A program made the position numbers and the translations under genes. From Shewanella gaetbuli (GTDB taxonomy: Bacteria > Pseudomonadota > Gammaproteobacteria > Enterobacterales > Shewanellaceae), in the NCBI RefSeq assembly GCF_023284065.1, contig NZ_JAKIKP010000004.1, positions 124,001-188,000 on the forward strand: DNA of 64,000 nt. The letters run 5' to 3'. The notes under the pieces were generated by a model. That model was not told the origin of the DNA, ran no database searches, and worked only from the letters and a program-made list of their open reading frames with translations. Positions 20,948-30,775 of this stretch are shown here, in pieces (position 1 is the stretch's first letter; each line of letters begins with the position of its first letter).

Positions 20948-23450
20948 ACCTAAAGCCACTGTGCCTAAACGTAAAAGTAGCAAAAAAGCATCTCCAGCAA
21001 AAAATATTAAAGCAAGTTCACCTAGTAAACCAGTAACGTGTGAACCTTGCGATACCTTGCCAGCTTCAGTTGCGCGCCAAATAAGATATGGCTTATGCCA
21101 TACTGAGCACCAAGCAACCTCAATATTTGATGCTTTAGCAAATGGTGTTAAAGAGCAAATGTTAGATCAATGGCGCAACACTCGTCTGCACGACAATACT
21201 TTTGAACAAAAGCAAGTTGCCTATTTGTCTTTAGAGTTTTTAATGGGGCGTGCTTTAGGTAACGCATTGCTTAATCTAGATTTAACAGACCAAACCAAAA
21301 CCTTATTAACTGATTACGCAACACAATTGGAAGATGTGGCTGAATTAGAGCATGACGCTGGACTAGGTAATGGTGGTTTAGGGCGTCTTGCAGCTTGTTT
21401 TTTAGATAGCTGTGCAAGTTTAGATTTAGCCGTAACAGGTTATGGCATTCGCTATCAATACGGTATGTTTGCGCAAAAAATAGTAGATGGCTATCAAATT
21501 GAAAAACCTGATAGATGGTTGCGTTTAGGTAATCCTTGGGAAGTTAGAATGGCACACAGAATTGTATCTGTGCCGTTTTTCGGCCATACCGAGGTGTATC
21601 AAGACAAACAGGGCAATACCCAACATGTATGGCGAGATTGCCAATATGTATTAGCTGTACCTTATGATATGCCTGTTCCGGGGTATCGAAATGGCCGAAT
21701 TAACACATTACGTTTGTGGAAAGCCGAGGCCAATGACGACTTTGACCTAGCTGAGTTTAATGATGGTGATTATGCGGAGGCTGTAGCAGATAAAAACTTG
21801 GCTGAGCAAATAACCATGGTGTTATATCCCAATGATGCCAGCCAAAACGGTAAAGAGCTTCGTTTGCGTCAGCAATACTTTTTAAGCTCGGCGAGTTTGC
21901 AAGACTTACTCGCTCGTTATGTCGCGGTATATGGCGACGACTTCAGCCAATTTGCTGTTAAAAATGCCATTCAACTTAATGACACTCACCCAAGTATCGC
22001 GGTACCTGAGTTAATGCGGCTATTGTTAGATACCTACGGACTGTCTTGGGAAAAAGCGTGGCAAATCACTACTGCAACCATGGCTTACACAAACCATACT
22101 TTATTGCCTGAAGCACTCGAAAAATGGCCTGTATCGTTAATGCGTTACATGCTACCGAGAGTGTTAGAAATCATCTTTGAAATTAATGCTCGTTTTCTTG
22201 AGCAAGTTGCCCACAAATGGCCTGGTGACACTGAAAAATTAACCACAATGTCAATTATTGAAGAAGGGCCTGAACAGCATATTCGCATGGCCTATTTAGC
22301 TATAGTAGGCAGTTTTTCCGTTAATGGTGTAGCAGGGTTACATACTCAATTATTAAAAGCTGGGTTATTTAATCACTTTTACCAATTATGGCCTAATAAG
22401 TTTAATAACCGCACTAACGGTGTTACCCCAAGGCGCTGGTTGATCAATTGTAATCCTGAGCTAACAAGCCTTATTACTAAAAAATTAGGTGAAGATTGGA
22501 TTAAAGACTTATCAAATCTAACCGCACTTAATGCGTTTACATCTGAAGCCGCATTTGTGAAAAAGTGGGCGCAAGTTAAATTACACAATAAGCAGATTCT
22601 TGCCGATTTTGTCAAAAAAGAAAGCGGCGTAGAGTTTGACCCCTCAATGTTATTTGATGTGCAAGTTAAACGAATACATGAATATAAACGTCAGCTACTG
22701 AATATCATGCATGTAATCCATTTATATCAACGCATATTAAAGGGTGACACAGAAAACATGGTGCCAAGGTGTGTACTTATTGGTGGTAAGGCCGCACCGG
22801 GTTACGCCATGGCTAAGCAAATTATTAAACTGATTAATAATGTTGCCCATATGGTTAATGACGATCCCTTAGTCACACCGTATTTACGAGTAGCATTTCT
22901 ACCAAACTATAACGTCAGTGCAATGGAAAAAATTTGCCCAGGTACTGATTTGTCAGAACAAATATCTACCGCAGGTAAAGAAGCATCTGGAACCGGTAAT
23001 ATGAAGTTTATGATGAATGGGGCGTTAACTATAGGCACTTTAGATGGCGCTAACGTTGAAATGATAGAAGAAGTAGGCAGTGAAAACTTCTTCTTATTCG
23101 GCTTAAACGCTCAAGAGGTTGAGCAACAAAAACACGCGTATAACCCTCAAGCATTCATTGAACAATCACCCGCACTACAACAAGTACTAGCCATGCTAAA
23201 AGGTGGTCATTTCAATCTTGTTGAACCCAATATTTTTGACTCAATTATTCAAGCAATTTGCGACCCACATGATCAGTGGATGCTTGCTGCAGACTTTGAT
23301 GATTATTGTAGAGCACAAGAAGATGTCGCGCGTTTATACGCTAATCAAGCTAAATGGCATAAAACCAGTATCCGCAATTGTGCTGCTAGCGGTCGTTTTT
23401 CTAGTGACAAAACCATAGCTGGCTACCGAGATGATATTTGGAAAAGTTAA
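20940..23450 (+). CDS. glgP: Glycogen phosphorylase
   Basis: An 836-residue PLP enzyme releasing glucose-1-phosphate from glycogen ends. The PLP-binding Lys689 lies in EASGTGNMKF, and the N-terminal region has LEFLMGRALGNALLNL and HDAGLGNGGLGRLAACFLDS. The first 40 residues are rich in Lys, Ser and Pro and look disordered, a lineage-specific extension. It starts within the end of glgX, with AAGGAG before it. Its product is converted by Pgm (61.5 kb) to glucose-6-phosphate. Confidence 0.94.
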   Translation: MSEPKATVPKRKSSKKASPAKNIKASSPSKPVTCEPCDTLPASVARQIRYGLCHTEHQATSIFDALANGVKEQMLDQWRNTRLHDNTFEQKQVAYLSLEFLMGRALGNALLNLDLTDQTKTLLTDYATQLEDVAELEHDAGLGNGGLGRLAACFLDSCASLDLAVTGYGIRYQYGMFAQKIVDGYQIEKPDRWLRLGNPWEVRMAHRIVSVPFFGHTEVYQDKQGNTQHVWRDCQYVLAVPYDMPVPGYRNGRINTLRLWKAEANDDFDLAEFNDGDYAEAVADKNLAEQITMVLYPNDASQNGKELRLRQQYFLSSASLQDLLARYVAVYGDDFSQFAVKNAIQLNDTHPSIAVPELMRLLLDTYGLSWEKAWQITTATMAYTNHTLLPEALEKWPVSLMRYMLPRVLEIIFEINARFLEQVAHKWPGDTEKLTTMSIIEEGPEQHIRMAYLAIVGSFSVNGVAGLHTQLLKAGLFNHFYQLWPNKFNNRTNGVTPRRWLINCNPELTSLITKKLGEDWIKDLSNLTALNAFTSEAAFVKKWAQVKLHNKQILADFVKKESGVEFDPSMLFDVQVKRIHEYKRQLLNIMHVIHLYQRILKGDTENMVPRCVLIGGKAAPGYAMAKQIIKLINNVAHMVNDDPLVTPYLRVAFLPNYNVSAMEKICPGTDLSEQISTAGKEASGTGNMKFMMNGALTIGTLDGANVEMIEEVGSENFFLFGLNAQEVEQQKHAYNPQAFIEQSPALQQVLAMLKGGHFNLVEPNIFDSIIQAICDPHDQWMLAADFDDYCRAQEDVARLYANQAKWHKTSIRNCAASGRFSSDKTIAGYRDDIWKS

Positions 23451-23541
23451 TAAATAGCTAATAGTTGACCTTGTTTAATCAGTTCGCACCCAACAGGGAT
23501 GTTTTTTATACAATTTAAATCGTATTTACCGGAGTGACTTC

Positions 23542-24807
23542 ATGAACAAAAATGTGCGTTATATTAGTAATTTAACTCGTGATACTTATGCAATTATATT
23601 AGCTGGCGGCCGCGGCTCTAGATTACATGAACTAACCGATTGGCGTGCTAAACCTGCGTTATATTTTGGAGGCAAATTCAGAATTATTGATTTTCCATTA
23701 TCTAACTGTATTAACTCAGGCATTAGGCGAGTAGGGGTAGTGACTCAATATAAGTCACACTCTTTAATACGCCATGTATCTCGAGGTTGGGGTCATTTTA
23801 AAAAGGAATTGGGTGAATCAGTAGAAATTTTACCAGCGTCACAGCAGACTTTTGGTAACTGGTATGAGGGTACTGCCGATGCTGTATTTCAGAACATTGA
23901 CATTATTCGCCATGAAATTCCAAAGTATGTGATGATTTTATCAGGCGATCATATTTATCGTATGGACTATGCAGGCTTATTAGCAGACCATGCTGAATCT
24001 GAAGCTGATATGACAGTATGTTGTTTAGAAGTACCATTAGAAGAAGCCGCAGGTGCGTTTGGTGTCATGGAGGTTGATGAAAACAATCGAATTATTGGTT
24101 TCGAGGAGAAACCAGAAAATCCTAAACCCATCCCTGGTAAACCAGATAAATGTTTAGCTTCAATGGGTAACTATGTATTTAATACTAAGTTTCTATTTGA
24201 TCAATTGAAGAAAGATGCCATCAATGAGCGTTCTGAACGAGATTTTGGTAAAGACATCATTCCTAACATCATTAAAGAACATAATGTTTTTGCGTTTCCA
24301 TTTACCAGCGCCATAGAAAATGAACCGGCTTATTGGCGAGATGTAGGAACACTAGATTCCTTCTTTCAGGCCAATATGGAACTATTGTCGCCAACACCAG
24401 CTTTAAATTTATATGATGCAAAATGGCCTATTTGGACTTATCAGGAACAGTTACCTCCAGCAAAGTTTGTCTTTGACGATGAGGATAGGCGGGGTATGGC
24501 TGTAGATTCTATCGTTTCAGGAGGTTGTATTATCTCTGGGGCGAAAGTCAAACGCAGTGTGTTGTTTGACGAAGTTAGAGTTTGTTCTTATTCATCGGTG
24601 AAAGACTCTGTTCTTTTACCTGATGTTGTCGTGATGAAAAATTGTAAAATTCAAAATGCCATTATTGATAGAGGCTGCATTATTCCGGAAGGTATGCAAA
24701 TTGGTTATAACCATGACCATGATCGCGCTAAAGGGTTTAGAGTCTCAGAAAAGGGCATCACTTTAGTGACCCGTAAAATGTTGGGTTTAGCTGTGGGTTA
24801 CGAATAA
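23542..24807 (+). CDS. glgC: Glucose-1-phosphate adenylyltransferase (ADP-glucose synthase)
   Basis: A 421-residue enzyme that makes ADP-glucose from ATP and glucose-1-phosphate, the committed step of glycogen synthesis. The nucleotide-binding loop [12 protein letters not shown], the [10 protein letters not shown] region and a C-terminal left-handed beta-helix (from about 300) are all visible. The family is normally allosteric. It follows glgP by 91 bases with no terminator, and glgA follows within 12 bases, so synthesis genes sit at the end of the operon. Confidence 0.94.
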   Translation: MNKNVRYISNLTRDTYAIILAGGRGSRLHELTDWRAKPALYFGGKFRIIDFPLSNCINSGIRRVGVVTQYKSHSLIRHVSRGWGHFKKELGESVEILPASQQTFGNWYEGTADAVFQNIDIIRHEIPKYVMILSGDHIYRMDYAGLLADHAESEADMTVCCLEVPLEEAAGAFGVMEVDENNRIIGFEEKPENPKPIPGKPDKCLASMGNYVFNTKFLFDQLKKDAINERSERDFGKDIIPNIIKEHNVFAFPFTSAIENEPAYWRDVGTLDSFFQANMELLSPTPALNLYDAKWPIWTYQEQLPPAKFVFDDEDRRGMAVDSIVSGGCIISGAKVKRSVLFDEVRVCSYSSVKDSVLLPDVVVMKNCKIQNAIIDRGCIIPEGMQIGYNHDHDRAKGFRVSEKGITLVTRKMLGLAVGYE

Positions 24808-24819
24808 GGGCGGTTATTG

Positions 24820-26493
24820 ATGAAAAAAGTGTTAATGGTTGCTGCCGAAAATGATGCATTGGTTAACGCCAAAGTAGGTGGTATGGGCGACGTAATACGC
24901 GATTTGCCGCCTGCATTATTAAGCGCATCGATACAAGCAGATGTTGCCATGCCGGACTATGGATTTTTAATCCGCAGTTATAATGCGCTTAAGTTGGCAC
25001 AGGTTACTGTGCCTTTTTGTGGTCAAATACACACAATTGATATTTACAAAATGCCCAGACCTGAGCATAAGCAAAATCTTGCTAAATCGTCATATCATGC
25101 AGTTGCAGAAACTGATTCAACAGAGGTTAACTCTTGGGTGTATTTGTTTTCCCATCCACTATTTAATCAAGCTGATCAATCCATATACGCACAAGGTAGT
25201 TCCGATAGACCTTTTGCAGACGATGCCAGTAAATTTGCGTTATTTTCATTAGCCGTTGCTAAAGCGATTTGCGAAGGTAAATTAGCTGAATATGACGTTT
25301 TGCATCTACATGATTGGCATACTGCAATGATAGCTATGCTTAGGCAATGTGTTGATGAATTTAGCGGTTTAAAGCCTTTAAAATGTGTTTACACCATTCA
25401 CAATTTAGCCCTTCAAGGGATAAGGCCTTATCACCACGATAGCTCGTCATTTATTAGTTGGTTTGGTTATTGGTTTAATCAACATGACAGCGTTAATGAC
25501 TTACCTGAAGGAATAGCCGATCCTCGTTATAGTTCATGTGTAAACCCCATGAGAATGGGAATTGTAATGAGTGATGTGGTGCATGTTGTTTCGCCAAGTT
25601 ATGCACAAGAAATTTTACGACCCTCAAATCCGGCAATGGGCTTTTATGGCGCAGAAGGGTTAGAAGCAGATTTAATTCATAAAGCAAAAGCAGGGCAGTT
25701 AATTGGCATCATTAATGGCTGTGAATATTCATCAACAACAGAATCTAAACCGTCACAAAACGTAAAACAACGTTTAATGTTAATTAATCAGGCTCAACAA
25801 GCGTTGAGCAAATGGCAAGCCAATAAAGATGTGGTAAGCAGTGAAGATTTTATTGCATCTATTAAATTAACCCAGTACCAACAACAGCTTGAGTCAAGCC
25901 GAAAAAATGCCAGTGCACCTATGTTAATTACTTCTGTTGGCCGTTTAACTGAGCAAAAAGTGTTGTTGTTCTTACACAAAACTCAATCTGGTAAAAATGT
26001 GCTAAGTGAGTTATTAGATTCATTGCATCGTTATAATAACGACGCTAGATTTATTTTATTAGGCAGTGGAGACGCAGTATTAGCTAAACAATTTAAAAGC
26101 ATAGCCGCACATTTTAATAATTTTATTTATTTAAATGGCTATGCCGATAATGTGGCACAAACGCTTTATCAGCAAGGTGATTTGTTTTTAATGCCAAGCT
26201 CATTTGAACCTTGCGGCATAAGCCAAATGCTAGCAATGAAACAAGGACAACCTTGTTTAGTCCATGGTGTTGGTGGTCTTAAAGATACTGTGGTTCATGA
26301 TAGAAATGGCTGGCAATTTAGCGGAGCTAATTTAGATCAGCAGGCTCAAGCATTTATTCAACAATTTTCAACGTGTTTAGACTTGTTTAATACACAAGAT
26401 TGGCATCAAGTTTGTGATAATGCTGCTCAAGCGCGGTTCGATTGGCAGTCAATTGCTAGTGAGTATGCTAGCAAGCTTTATTCACCAAGTTGA
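24820..26493 (+). CDS. glgA: Glycogen synthase (ADP-glucose)
   Basis: About 557 residues, GT5 family. It extends alpha-1,4 chains using ADP-glucose. The N-terminal KVGGMGDV is the ADP-glucose-binding KxGG loop. The C-terminal half has SVGRLTEQK and SSFEPCGISQM, the usual catalytic and nucleotide sites. It is longer than the roughly 480 residues typical of E. coli GlgA. ATG 24820 directly follows a TTG that is unlikely to be used; AAGGG lies 10 bases upstream. It is the last gene of the operon, closed by a strong terminator. Confidence 0.92.
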   Translation: MKKVLMVAAENDALVNAKVGGMGDVIRDLPPALLSASIQADVAMPDYGFLIRSYNALKLAQVTVPFCGQIHTIDIYKMPRPEHKQNLAKSSYHAVAETDSTEVNSWVYLFSHPLFNQADQSIYAQGSSDRPFADDASKFALFSLAVAKAICEGKLAEYDVLHLHDWHTAMIAMLRQCVDEFSGLKPLKCVYTIHNLALQGIRPYHHDSSSFISWFGYWFNQHDSVNDLPEGIADPRYSSCVNPMRMGIVMSDVVHVVSPSYAQEILRPSNPAMGFYGAEGLEADLIHKAKAGQLIGIINGCEYSSTTESKPSQNVKQRLMLINQAQQALSKWQANKDVVSSEDFIASIKLTQYQQQLESSRKNASAPMLITSVGRLTEQKVLLFLHKTQSGKNVLSELLDSLHRYNNDARFILLGSGDAVLAKQFKSIAAHFNNFIYLNGYADNVAQTLYQQGDLFLMPSSFEPCGISQMLAMKQGQPCLVHGVGGLKDTVVHDRNGWQFSGANLDQQAQAFIQQFSTCLDLFNTQDWHQVCDNAAQARFDWQSIASEYASKLYSPS

Positions 26494-26514
26494 GATAAGT
26501 AACCTGAACTGAGT

Positions 26515-26554
26515 AAAAGCCGCGTTAATATAGGTTATTAACGCGGCTTTTTTA
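26515..26554. terminator. Bidirectional terminator after glgA
   Basis: A long stem AAAGCCGCGTTAATA / TATTAACGCGGCTTT with a 5-base loop and a T run. It lies between glgA and the converging gene ending at 26565. Confidence 0.9.
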
Positions 26555-26564
26555 TAGTTGTATA

Positions 26565-27983
26565 TTACTTCTTAGGACGGAAACCAAAGAGTTTTTGCTC
26601 AATGATGGCATCAACCACTTTTTCTGGCAGGGCATTCTTCCACTCATCATCACCGCGAGTTAACTGAGTTAAAATCTCACGCGAATAAAGATTTAGTAGC
26701 TCTACATTACTGTTTTCGATACTTTTTATAAAACCATTTTCAAGCAAGTGACGATATAAATAACGCAAGTTTGCAGGAACAGTTACATTGGATAAGTCGT
26801 GAACATCACCTTTTTCATCAAGCTCTGGGTAGACAAATAAACGAGTATGATCAGGAAATAACTTACCAAAGCCTTCCAAAATACCACCCTCGAGGCCACG
26901 ATAAAAATCAACATCAAAAATTTGCCTGATGTTGATCATGCCAACCACAATACCAATTTGATGATTGGTAAATTGTCTAAAGTACGCTCGTAATGAGAAG
27001 TAACGAGTATAGTCAGAAATAAGGACATTATAGCCGAGTAGGTTAAGCAACTTCACTCGCTCTAAAATGTCTTTTTCAGACATATTGGCATCATGCCCTT
27101 GAAGATCATTCAATGAAATTTCGGCAATGACAACAGTGTTATCAATATCAACACCTTCAAGCTCAGAAAAGGCTTTTTGACCTTGCTCAATCATGTCTAC
27201 ATTAAGTTTGGTTACCGGCTTAAACGAACCGCGAATGGTAAGTACGTTCTTTTTGTATAACATCTCTGCAGGAACACCAACGGTTCCATCAGGCTTAAAC
27301 ATCACTGCACGAGTTTTCCAACTACGGATCAGATGGATATTTTTGGCTTTATTATCGATATCTTCAAAGTAGGGGCCTTGGAACTCAATTGAGTCAATTT
27401 CGATTCGATTAGCTTTCATGTTATCGGTAAGTGAGTCGATAATGGTCTTTGGATTTTCGAAATAATAATAGCTGGCATAAATTAAATTCACACCAAGAAT
27501 GCCCAGTGCCTGCTGCTGCGCTTCGGCATTGTCATCAAACATTCTAACATGGACCACAATATTTGATGGCTCAGCTCCAGGGTACATTTGTACTCTAACA
27601 CCACACCAAGCATGACATTCGTTATCTTTATTAAAACTTTTAGCTGCAACTGTAGCCGCATAACTGAAATATCTGGATGAACGTGAGCGAACATCACCAA
27701 CACGTTCAACAACAAGGTCGTACTCTTGCTCCATCATGGCAAGGACTCGTGCTTTACTGACATAACGGCCATTTTGTTGAACGCCATAAATAGCATCTGA
27801 AAACTTCATGTCATAGGCGGACATGGTTTTTGCTATGGTACCTGCCGCTGCACCAGCAACAAAAAAGTTACGAGCCACTTCTTGGCCCGCTCCAATCTCA
27901 ACAATTGTGCCGTACTTTTTGTCATCCAAATTGAGTCTAAGCGCTTTTTCTTTGGTGCTACGAGAGCTTACTTGCTTGTCCAT
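26565..27983 (-). CDS. Conserved cytosolic protein of unknown function (IGAGQEVAR family)
   Basis: A 472-residue protein with no signal peptide, no membrane segment and no beta-barrel features. The N-terminal block LNLDDKKYGTIVEIGAGQEVARNFF, with AAGTIAKTMSAYDM close behind, is highly characteristic of a family found in many bacteria. I recall database entries that call it TonB-dependent receptor or nicotinate-nucleotide adenylyltransferase; nothing in the sequence supports either. Gly-rich IGAGQEVAR hints at a nucleotide- or phosphate-binding loop, which is conjecture. It is transcribed alone, converging on the glycogen operon. Treat the function as unknown. Confidence 0.7.
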   Translation of the reverse strand: MDKQVSSRSTKEKALRLNLDDKKYGTIVEIGAGQEVARNFFVAGAAAGTIAKTMSAYDMKFSDAIYGVQQNGRYVSKARVLAMMEQEYDLVVERVGDVRSRSSRYFSYAATVAAKSFNKDNECHAWCGVRVQMYPGAEPSNIVVHVRMFDDNAEAQQQALGILGVNLIYASYYYFENPKTIIDSLTDNMKANRIEIDSIEFQGPYFEDIDNKAKNIHLIRSWKTRAVMFKPDGTVGVPAEMLYKKNVLTIRGSFKPVTKLNVDMIEQGQKAFSELEGVDIDNTVVIAEISLNDLQGHDANMSEKDILERVKLLNLLGYNVLISDYTRYFSLRAYFRQFTNHQIGIVVGMINIRQIFDVDFYRGLEGGILEGFGKLFPDHTRLFVYPELDEKGDVHDLSNVTVPANLRYLYRHLLENGFIKSIENSNVELLNLYSREILTQLTRGDDEWKNALPEKVVDAIIEQKLFGFRPKK

Positions 27984-28156
27984 ATTACTTCCGATCTGAA
28001 TAATAAAATGCAGGGTGATAATAGTGTAAATTAAACGTTTTTTAAATGGTTAGAATAGGTGTTGCTTAAATTAAGCTGAAGTTAATAAAAATAATGGTTA
28101 AAAATCAGCTCAACTGCTTAAAACTTATTCATTGTGAAGCTTTAATCTGCTTGCTG

Positions 28157-28756
28157 TTAACCAAGGGTATGGTCAATGGTTTGATTAACTTCAGACATAA
28201 AACGGGTTAAAAACCAATCTACTGAATCAAACTCGTCACGCCATTGGTTTAACTTCACACGGCAGTGAGAAACTGCATCTCGATATTCAAAATTACCAAG
28301 CTTGTATTCTTTCTCAGCTTCTAAATAACACGCTATATCATCAGCCACTTTAACTAACTTTGCATCTCGAGTGTCTTTAGGTTGAATGATTAGCGTTTCA
28401 TAACGAGGTTTAAGTTCAGGAGGAAGACCGTCAAGCATTTTAAGCTCAAACATTTTTTCAATTTGCTTGATAGACGCATGAACTTCAGCACTCATGTTTT
28501 TAGCATTTGAATTAATATCGCCCAAACCTGCTACTTCTGATGCCTCATGAAAAATCGCCATTGCAGCTAATTTGTCTGGATCAGTATCTAAATTAAAGAC
28601 ATCTTTTTCAATTGTTCCCAGTAAGTGCGCGATAACAGCCACTTCAAAACTATGAGTAGCGTCATTATTTTCTGTTAAGTTGGTTTGCAATGGCCAGCGC
28701 TTAATGTTTGCCGCACGCTTCCAAAGAGCAAGAAAATTTGATTGCTCAATTGTCAT
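28157..28756 (-). CDS. yfbR: YfbR-like HD-domain 5'-deoxynucleotidase
   Basis: A 199-residue protein, exactly the length of E. coli YfbR, which dephosphorylates deoxynucleoside monophosphates. Matching blocks: IKRWPL, NDATHSFEVAVIAH (first metal His), FHEASEV (second metal pair) and LVKVADDIACYLEAEKEYKLGN (late Asp). The family pair His-Asp is His-Glu here (codons CAT GAG at 28544-28549). The start at 28756 is chosen because AAAGGA lies 7 bases upstream; an ATG 11 codons earlier has no such site. It is a single gene. Enzyme activity with the changed metal ligand is uncertain. Confidence 0.75.
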   Translation of the reverse strand: MTIEQSNFLALWKRAANIKRWPLQTNLTENNDATHSFEVAVIAHLLGTIEKDVFNLDTDPDKLAAMAIFHEASEVAGLGDINSNAKNMSAEVHASIKQIEKMFELKMLDGLPPELKPRYETLIIQPKDTRDAKLVKVADDIACYLEAEKEYKLGNFEYRDAVSHCRVKLNQWRDEFDSVDWFLTRFMSEVNQTIDHTLG

Positions 28757-28926
28757 ACTATGTCCTTTTAATCCAGTTTCTTGACTCATAAAATCAATAG
28801 CTTAATATATGATGTTTCTTAATTGTTATAAACAAGCTTATACTTAGCTTACTTAACCTGCAGATATTATTTTAACAGACGATGACTATATCTGCTGATA
28901 TGTTTGATTAACTGAAAAGGAACATC

Positions 28927-29238
28927 ATGAAAACGATCAACATACTAATGTCGGTGGCCATCTTATCTTTAGGTATGAGTAATATCGCCATTGCTAAAAA
29001 TGATAAAGCGAAAGAGTTACCTCCAGGCTTACAAAAGAAACTACAAAAAGGGCAACCTTTACCTCCTGGTTGGCAGAAAAAAGTCGCTGTTGGTCATGTT
29101 CTAGAGCAAAATATTTATGACCATCGAAAAGTCATCTCTCGTGACGGTGATTTTGCCACCATTAGTATAGAAGGTGAAATATTTAAGGTGATTGAAAATA
29201 CAAGAGAAATTGTTGATATCATTCGTCGAAATAAATAG
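28927..29238 (+). CDS. Small secreted RcnB/CigR-like protein
   Basis: A 103-residue protein with a clear signal peptide (cleavage after SNIAIA, near residue 23). The mature part starts with two repeats of a Lys-rich LPPGLQKKLQKGQPLPPGW motif and ends with a short beta-rich domain (HVLEQNIYDHRKVISRDGD). This is the plan of periplasmic RcnB-like proteins, which in E. coli affect nickel/cobalt homeostasis, and of CigR. AAAGGA stands 5-6 bases before the ATG. No metal transporter gene is adjacent, so the role is open. Confidence 0.7.
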   Translation: MKTINILMSVAILSLGMSNIAIAKNDKAKELPPGLQKKLQKGQPLPPGWQKKVAVGHVLEQNIYDHRKVISRDGDFATISIEGEIFKVIENTREIVDIIRRNK

Positions 29239-29401
29239 TTAAGTGACAATGTATATTAATGGCTAAATTCGTTTAGCCCAAAATTTGCAGGAGTAATCCT
29301 TGGTATGTTTAGTCTAAATATTATTAATTAAGTCAGTAGCTTACATCTTATATGACTAGATTATCATAATTACATTCTTGGGAAACATTTAAAGGAATAA
29401 A

Positions 29402-30022
29402 ATGATATACATAGTACTGCCGCTTATTTTGACCCTGCTGGGGGCTTTTACATTTTTACCTCAATTTAAGGGGGTCATTGAGCGTAATAGTATAGGTATC
29501 AATTTTTTTCTGACTTTAATCGCAACTTCAGTTGGTGTACTTTTAGCCATTTCTGTCACTAATTATGAAAATGAACAAAAAGAAAGACATGATGTCATAA
29601 AACTAATTAACTCGGCTATTACATCTGTCAATATTTGCTATGACTACAGCGAAGAACTGATTGAATACTTTGATAATATTCCACAAGGTGATGAGCTAAG
29701 AAACCACTTCTTTGAGAATAATCCTCCTCCTTATCCAGATTATTTAGGTAATTTTTTGATGCAAAATATTGTCAGCAAGAATTTATCTGGTTCAACATTA
29801 AACAAATTAAACGAATACTTAATTAATTTAGAAAGAAGTCATGCATATGATGTTCAGTTATATCTATACGTTCTTGAACAAACAAAAAAGCTGCTTGAGT
29901 TAGAGTTGGCATTTCAAGAGGACAAAATAACTGAAGAACAATTAGTTAATCGAATAGATATTTTGAAAAAAAGCCTACGTTTGAAAACTGAGAGTATAAG
30001 CAATAACTTAACGAATCAATGA
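29402..30022 (+). CDS. Membrane protein of unknown function at island border
   Basis: A 206-residue protein. Two hydrophobic segments (about 1-18 and 34-54) are followed by a long charged, mainly helical cytoplasmic part with coiled-coil character. A strong AAAGGAA site precedes the ATG. I recognise no family. The two-helix-plus-soluble layout recalls small membrane effectors of accessory loci, but nothing more can be said. It ends 15 bases before the first IS6 copy, and its codon use is AT-rich like the region after it. Confidence 0.6.
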   Translation: MIYIVLPLILTLLGAFTFLPQFKGVIERNSIGINFFLTLIATSVGVLLAISVTNYENEQKERHDVIKLINSAITSVNICYDYSEELIEYFDNIPQGDELRNHFFENNPPPYPDYLGNFLMQNIVSKNLSGSTLNKLNEYLINLERSHAYDVQLYLYVLEQTKKLLELELAFQEDKITEEQLVNRIDILKKSLRLKTESISNNLTNQ

Positions 30023-30037
30023 TTGAGTGCTTTGGAT

Positions 30038-30727
30038 GGTACTGTCAATTTAAGCAGTATCTTCTTTAATATGGCATCATAGCAGTATGAAAACCATTTA
30101 TCCTGGCCACAGATATCCGGCCCAAATCATCAGCCACGCAGTTTATCTGTATCATCGTTTTACACTGAGCCTACGAGATATCGAAGAGATCCTCGCTTAT
30201 CGTGGTATCAACGTAACATATGAAACTATCAGCCATTGGTGCCTGAAATTTGGTAATAAATTCAGTCATAACATTCGTACAAAACGAGGTCTATTTAATT
30301 CATCCTGGTACCTCGATGAAGTGTTCATCAAGATAAATGGTCGACTTCATTATTTGTGGCGTGAAGTCGACAGCAATGGTGACGAAATAGATATTCTCGT
30401 GCAGAAACGCAATGCTAAACGCGCTGTCATAGGTTTTTTCAGGAAGTTACTCAAAGGTCAACATTGTATTCCAGGCTTGATTGTTACTGATAAACTGCCG
30501 AGCTATCGGGCTGCTAAAAGGGTGGTCATGACTAGTGTTGGTTACACAGTGAAGCTTTATAATTAATAATCGGTTTAGACTAGGCAGACATGCTATTTAT
30601 GTATCAAATTATCGGTATTAAGAACACGTTCATTCGCGGAATGGGAAAGGGCGAGTTATATTTAAAATTTGAATTAGTGGTTAATAAACTTGCTTTTTAC
30701 ACATTAATTCAATAAGTTGACAGTATC
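30038..30727 (+). mobile_element. IS6-family element, copy A, internally deleted
   Basis: The left end is GGTACTGTCAATTTAAGCAG (30038-30057). The right end is AATAAGTTGACAGTATC, whose complement starts GATACTGTCAACTT, so the termini form imperfect inverted repeats. Length is 690 bases against an estimated 800 for an intact copy, because about 110 bases of the transposase gene are missing compared with copies B and C. The 8-base flanks are not duplicated, so either it moved by cointegrate/recombination or the target duplication has decayed. Same orientation as the four other copies. Confidence 0.85.
30087..30566 (+). pseudogene. IS6-family transposase, truncated (copy A)
   Basis: A 159-codon frame. 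Residues 1-150 match IS6 transposases: FTLSLRDIEEILAYRGINVTYETI (helix-turn-helix region), WYLDEVFIKI with catalytic Asp77, and LIVTDKLPSY with Asp135. Reading then hits a stop after VGYTVKLYN, at an internal deletion that removed the segment bearing the catalytic Glu. Decayed C-terminal sequence resumes until about 30690 (NRFRLGRHAI-like, with further stops). It cannot make an active DDE enzyme. Confidence 0.85.
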
Positions 30728-30775
30728 ATTTCAACTACTGAGCCATTAATTGAAAATTACGTTGAGAGAAGATAA

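Noticed and set aside
26565-27983. TonB-dependent receptor
   Set aside because: No signal peptide, no plug domain, no TonB box and no beta-barrel pattern.
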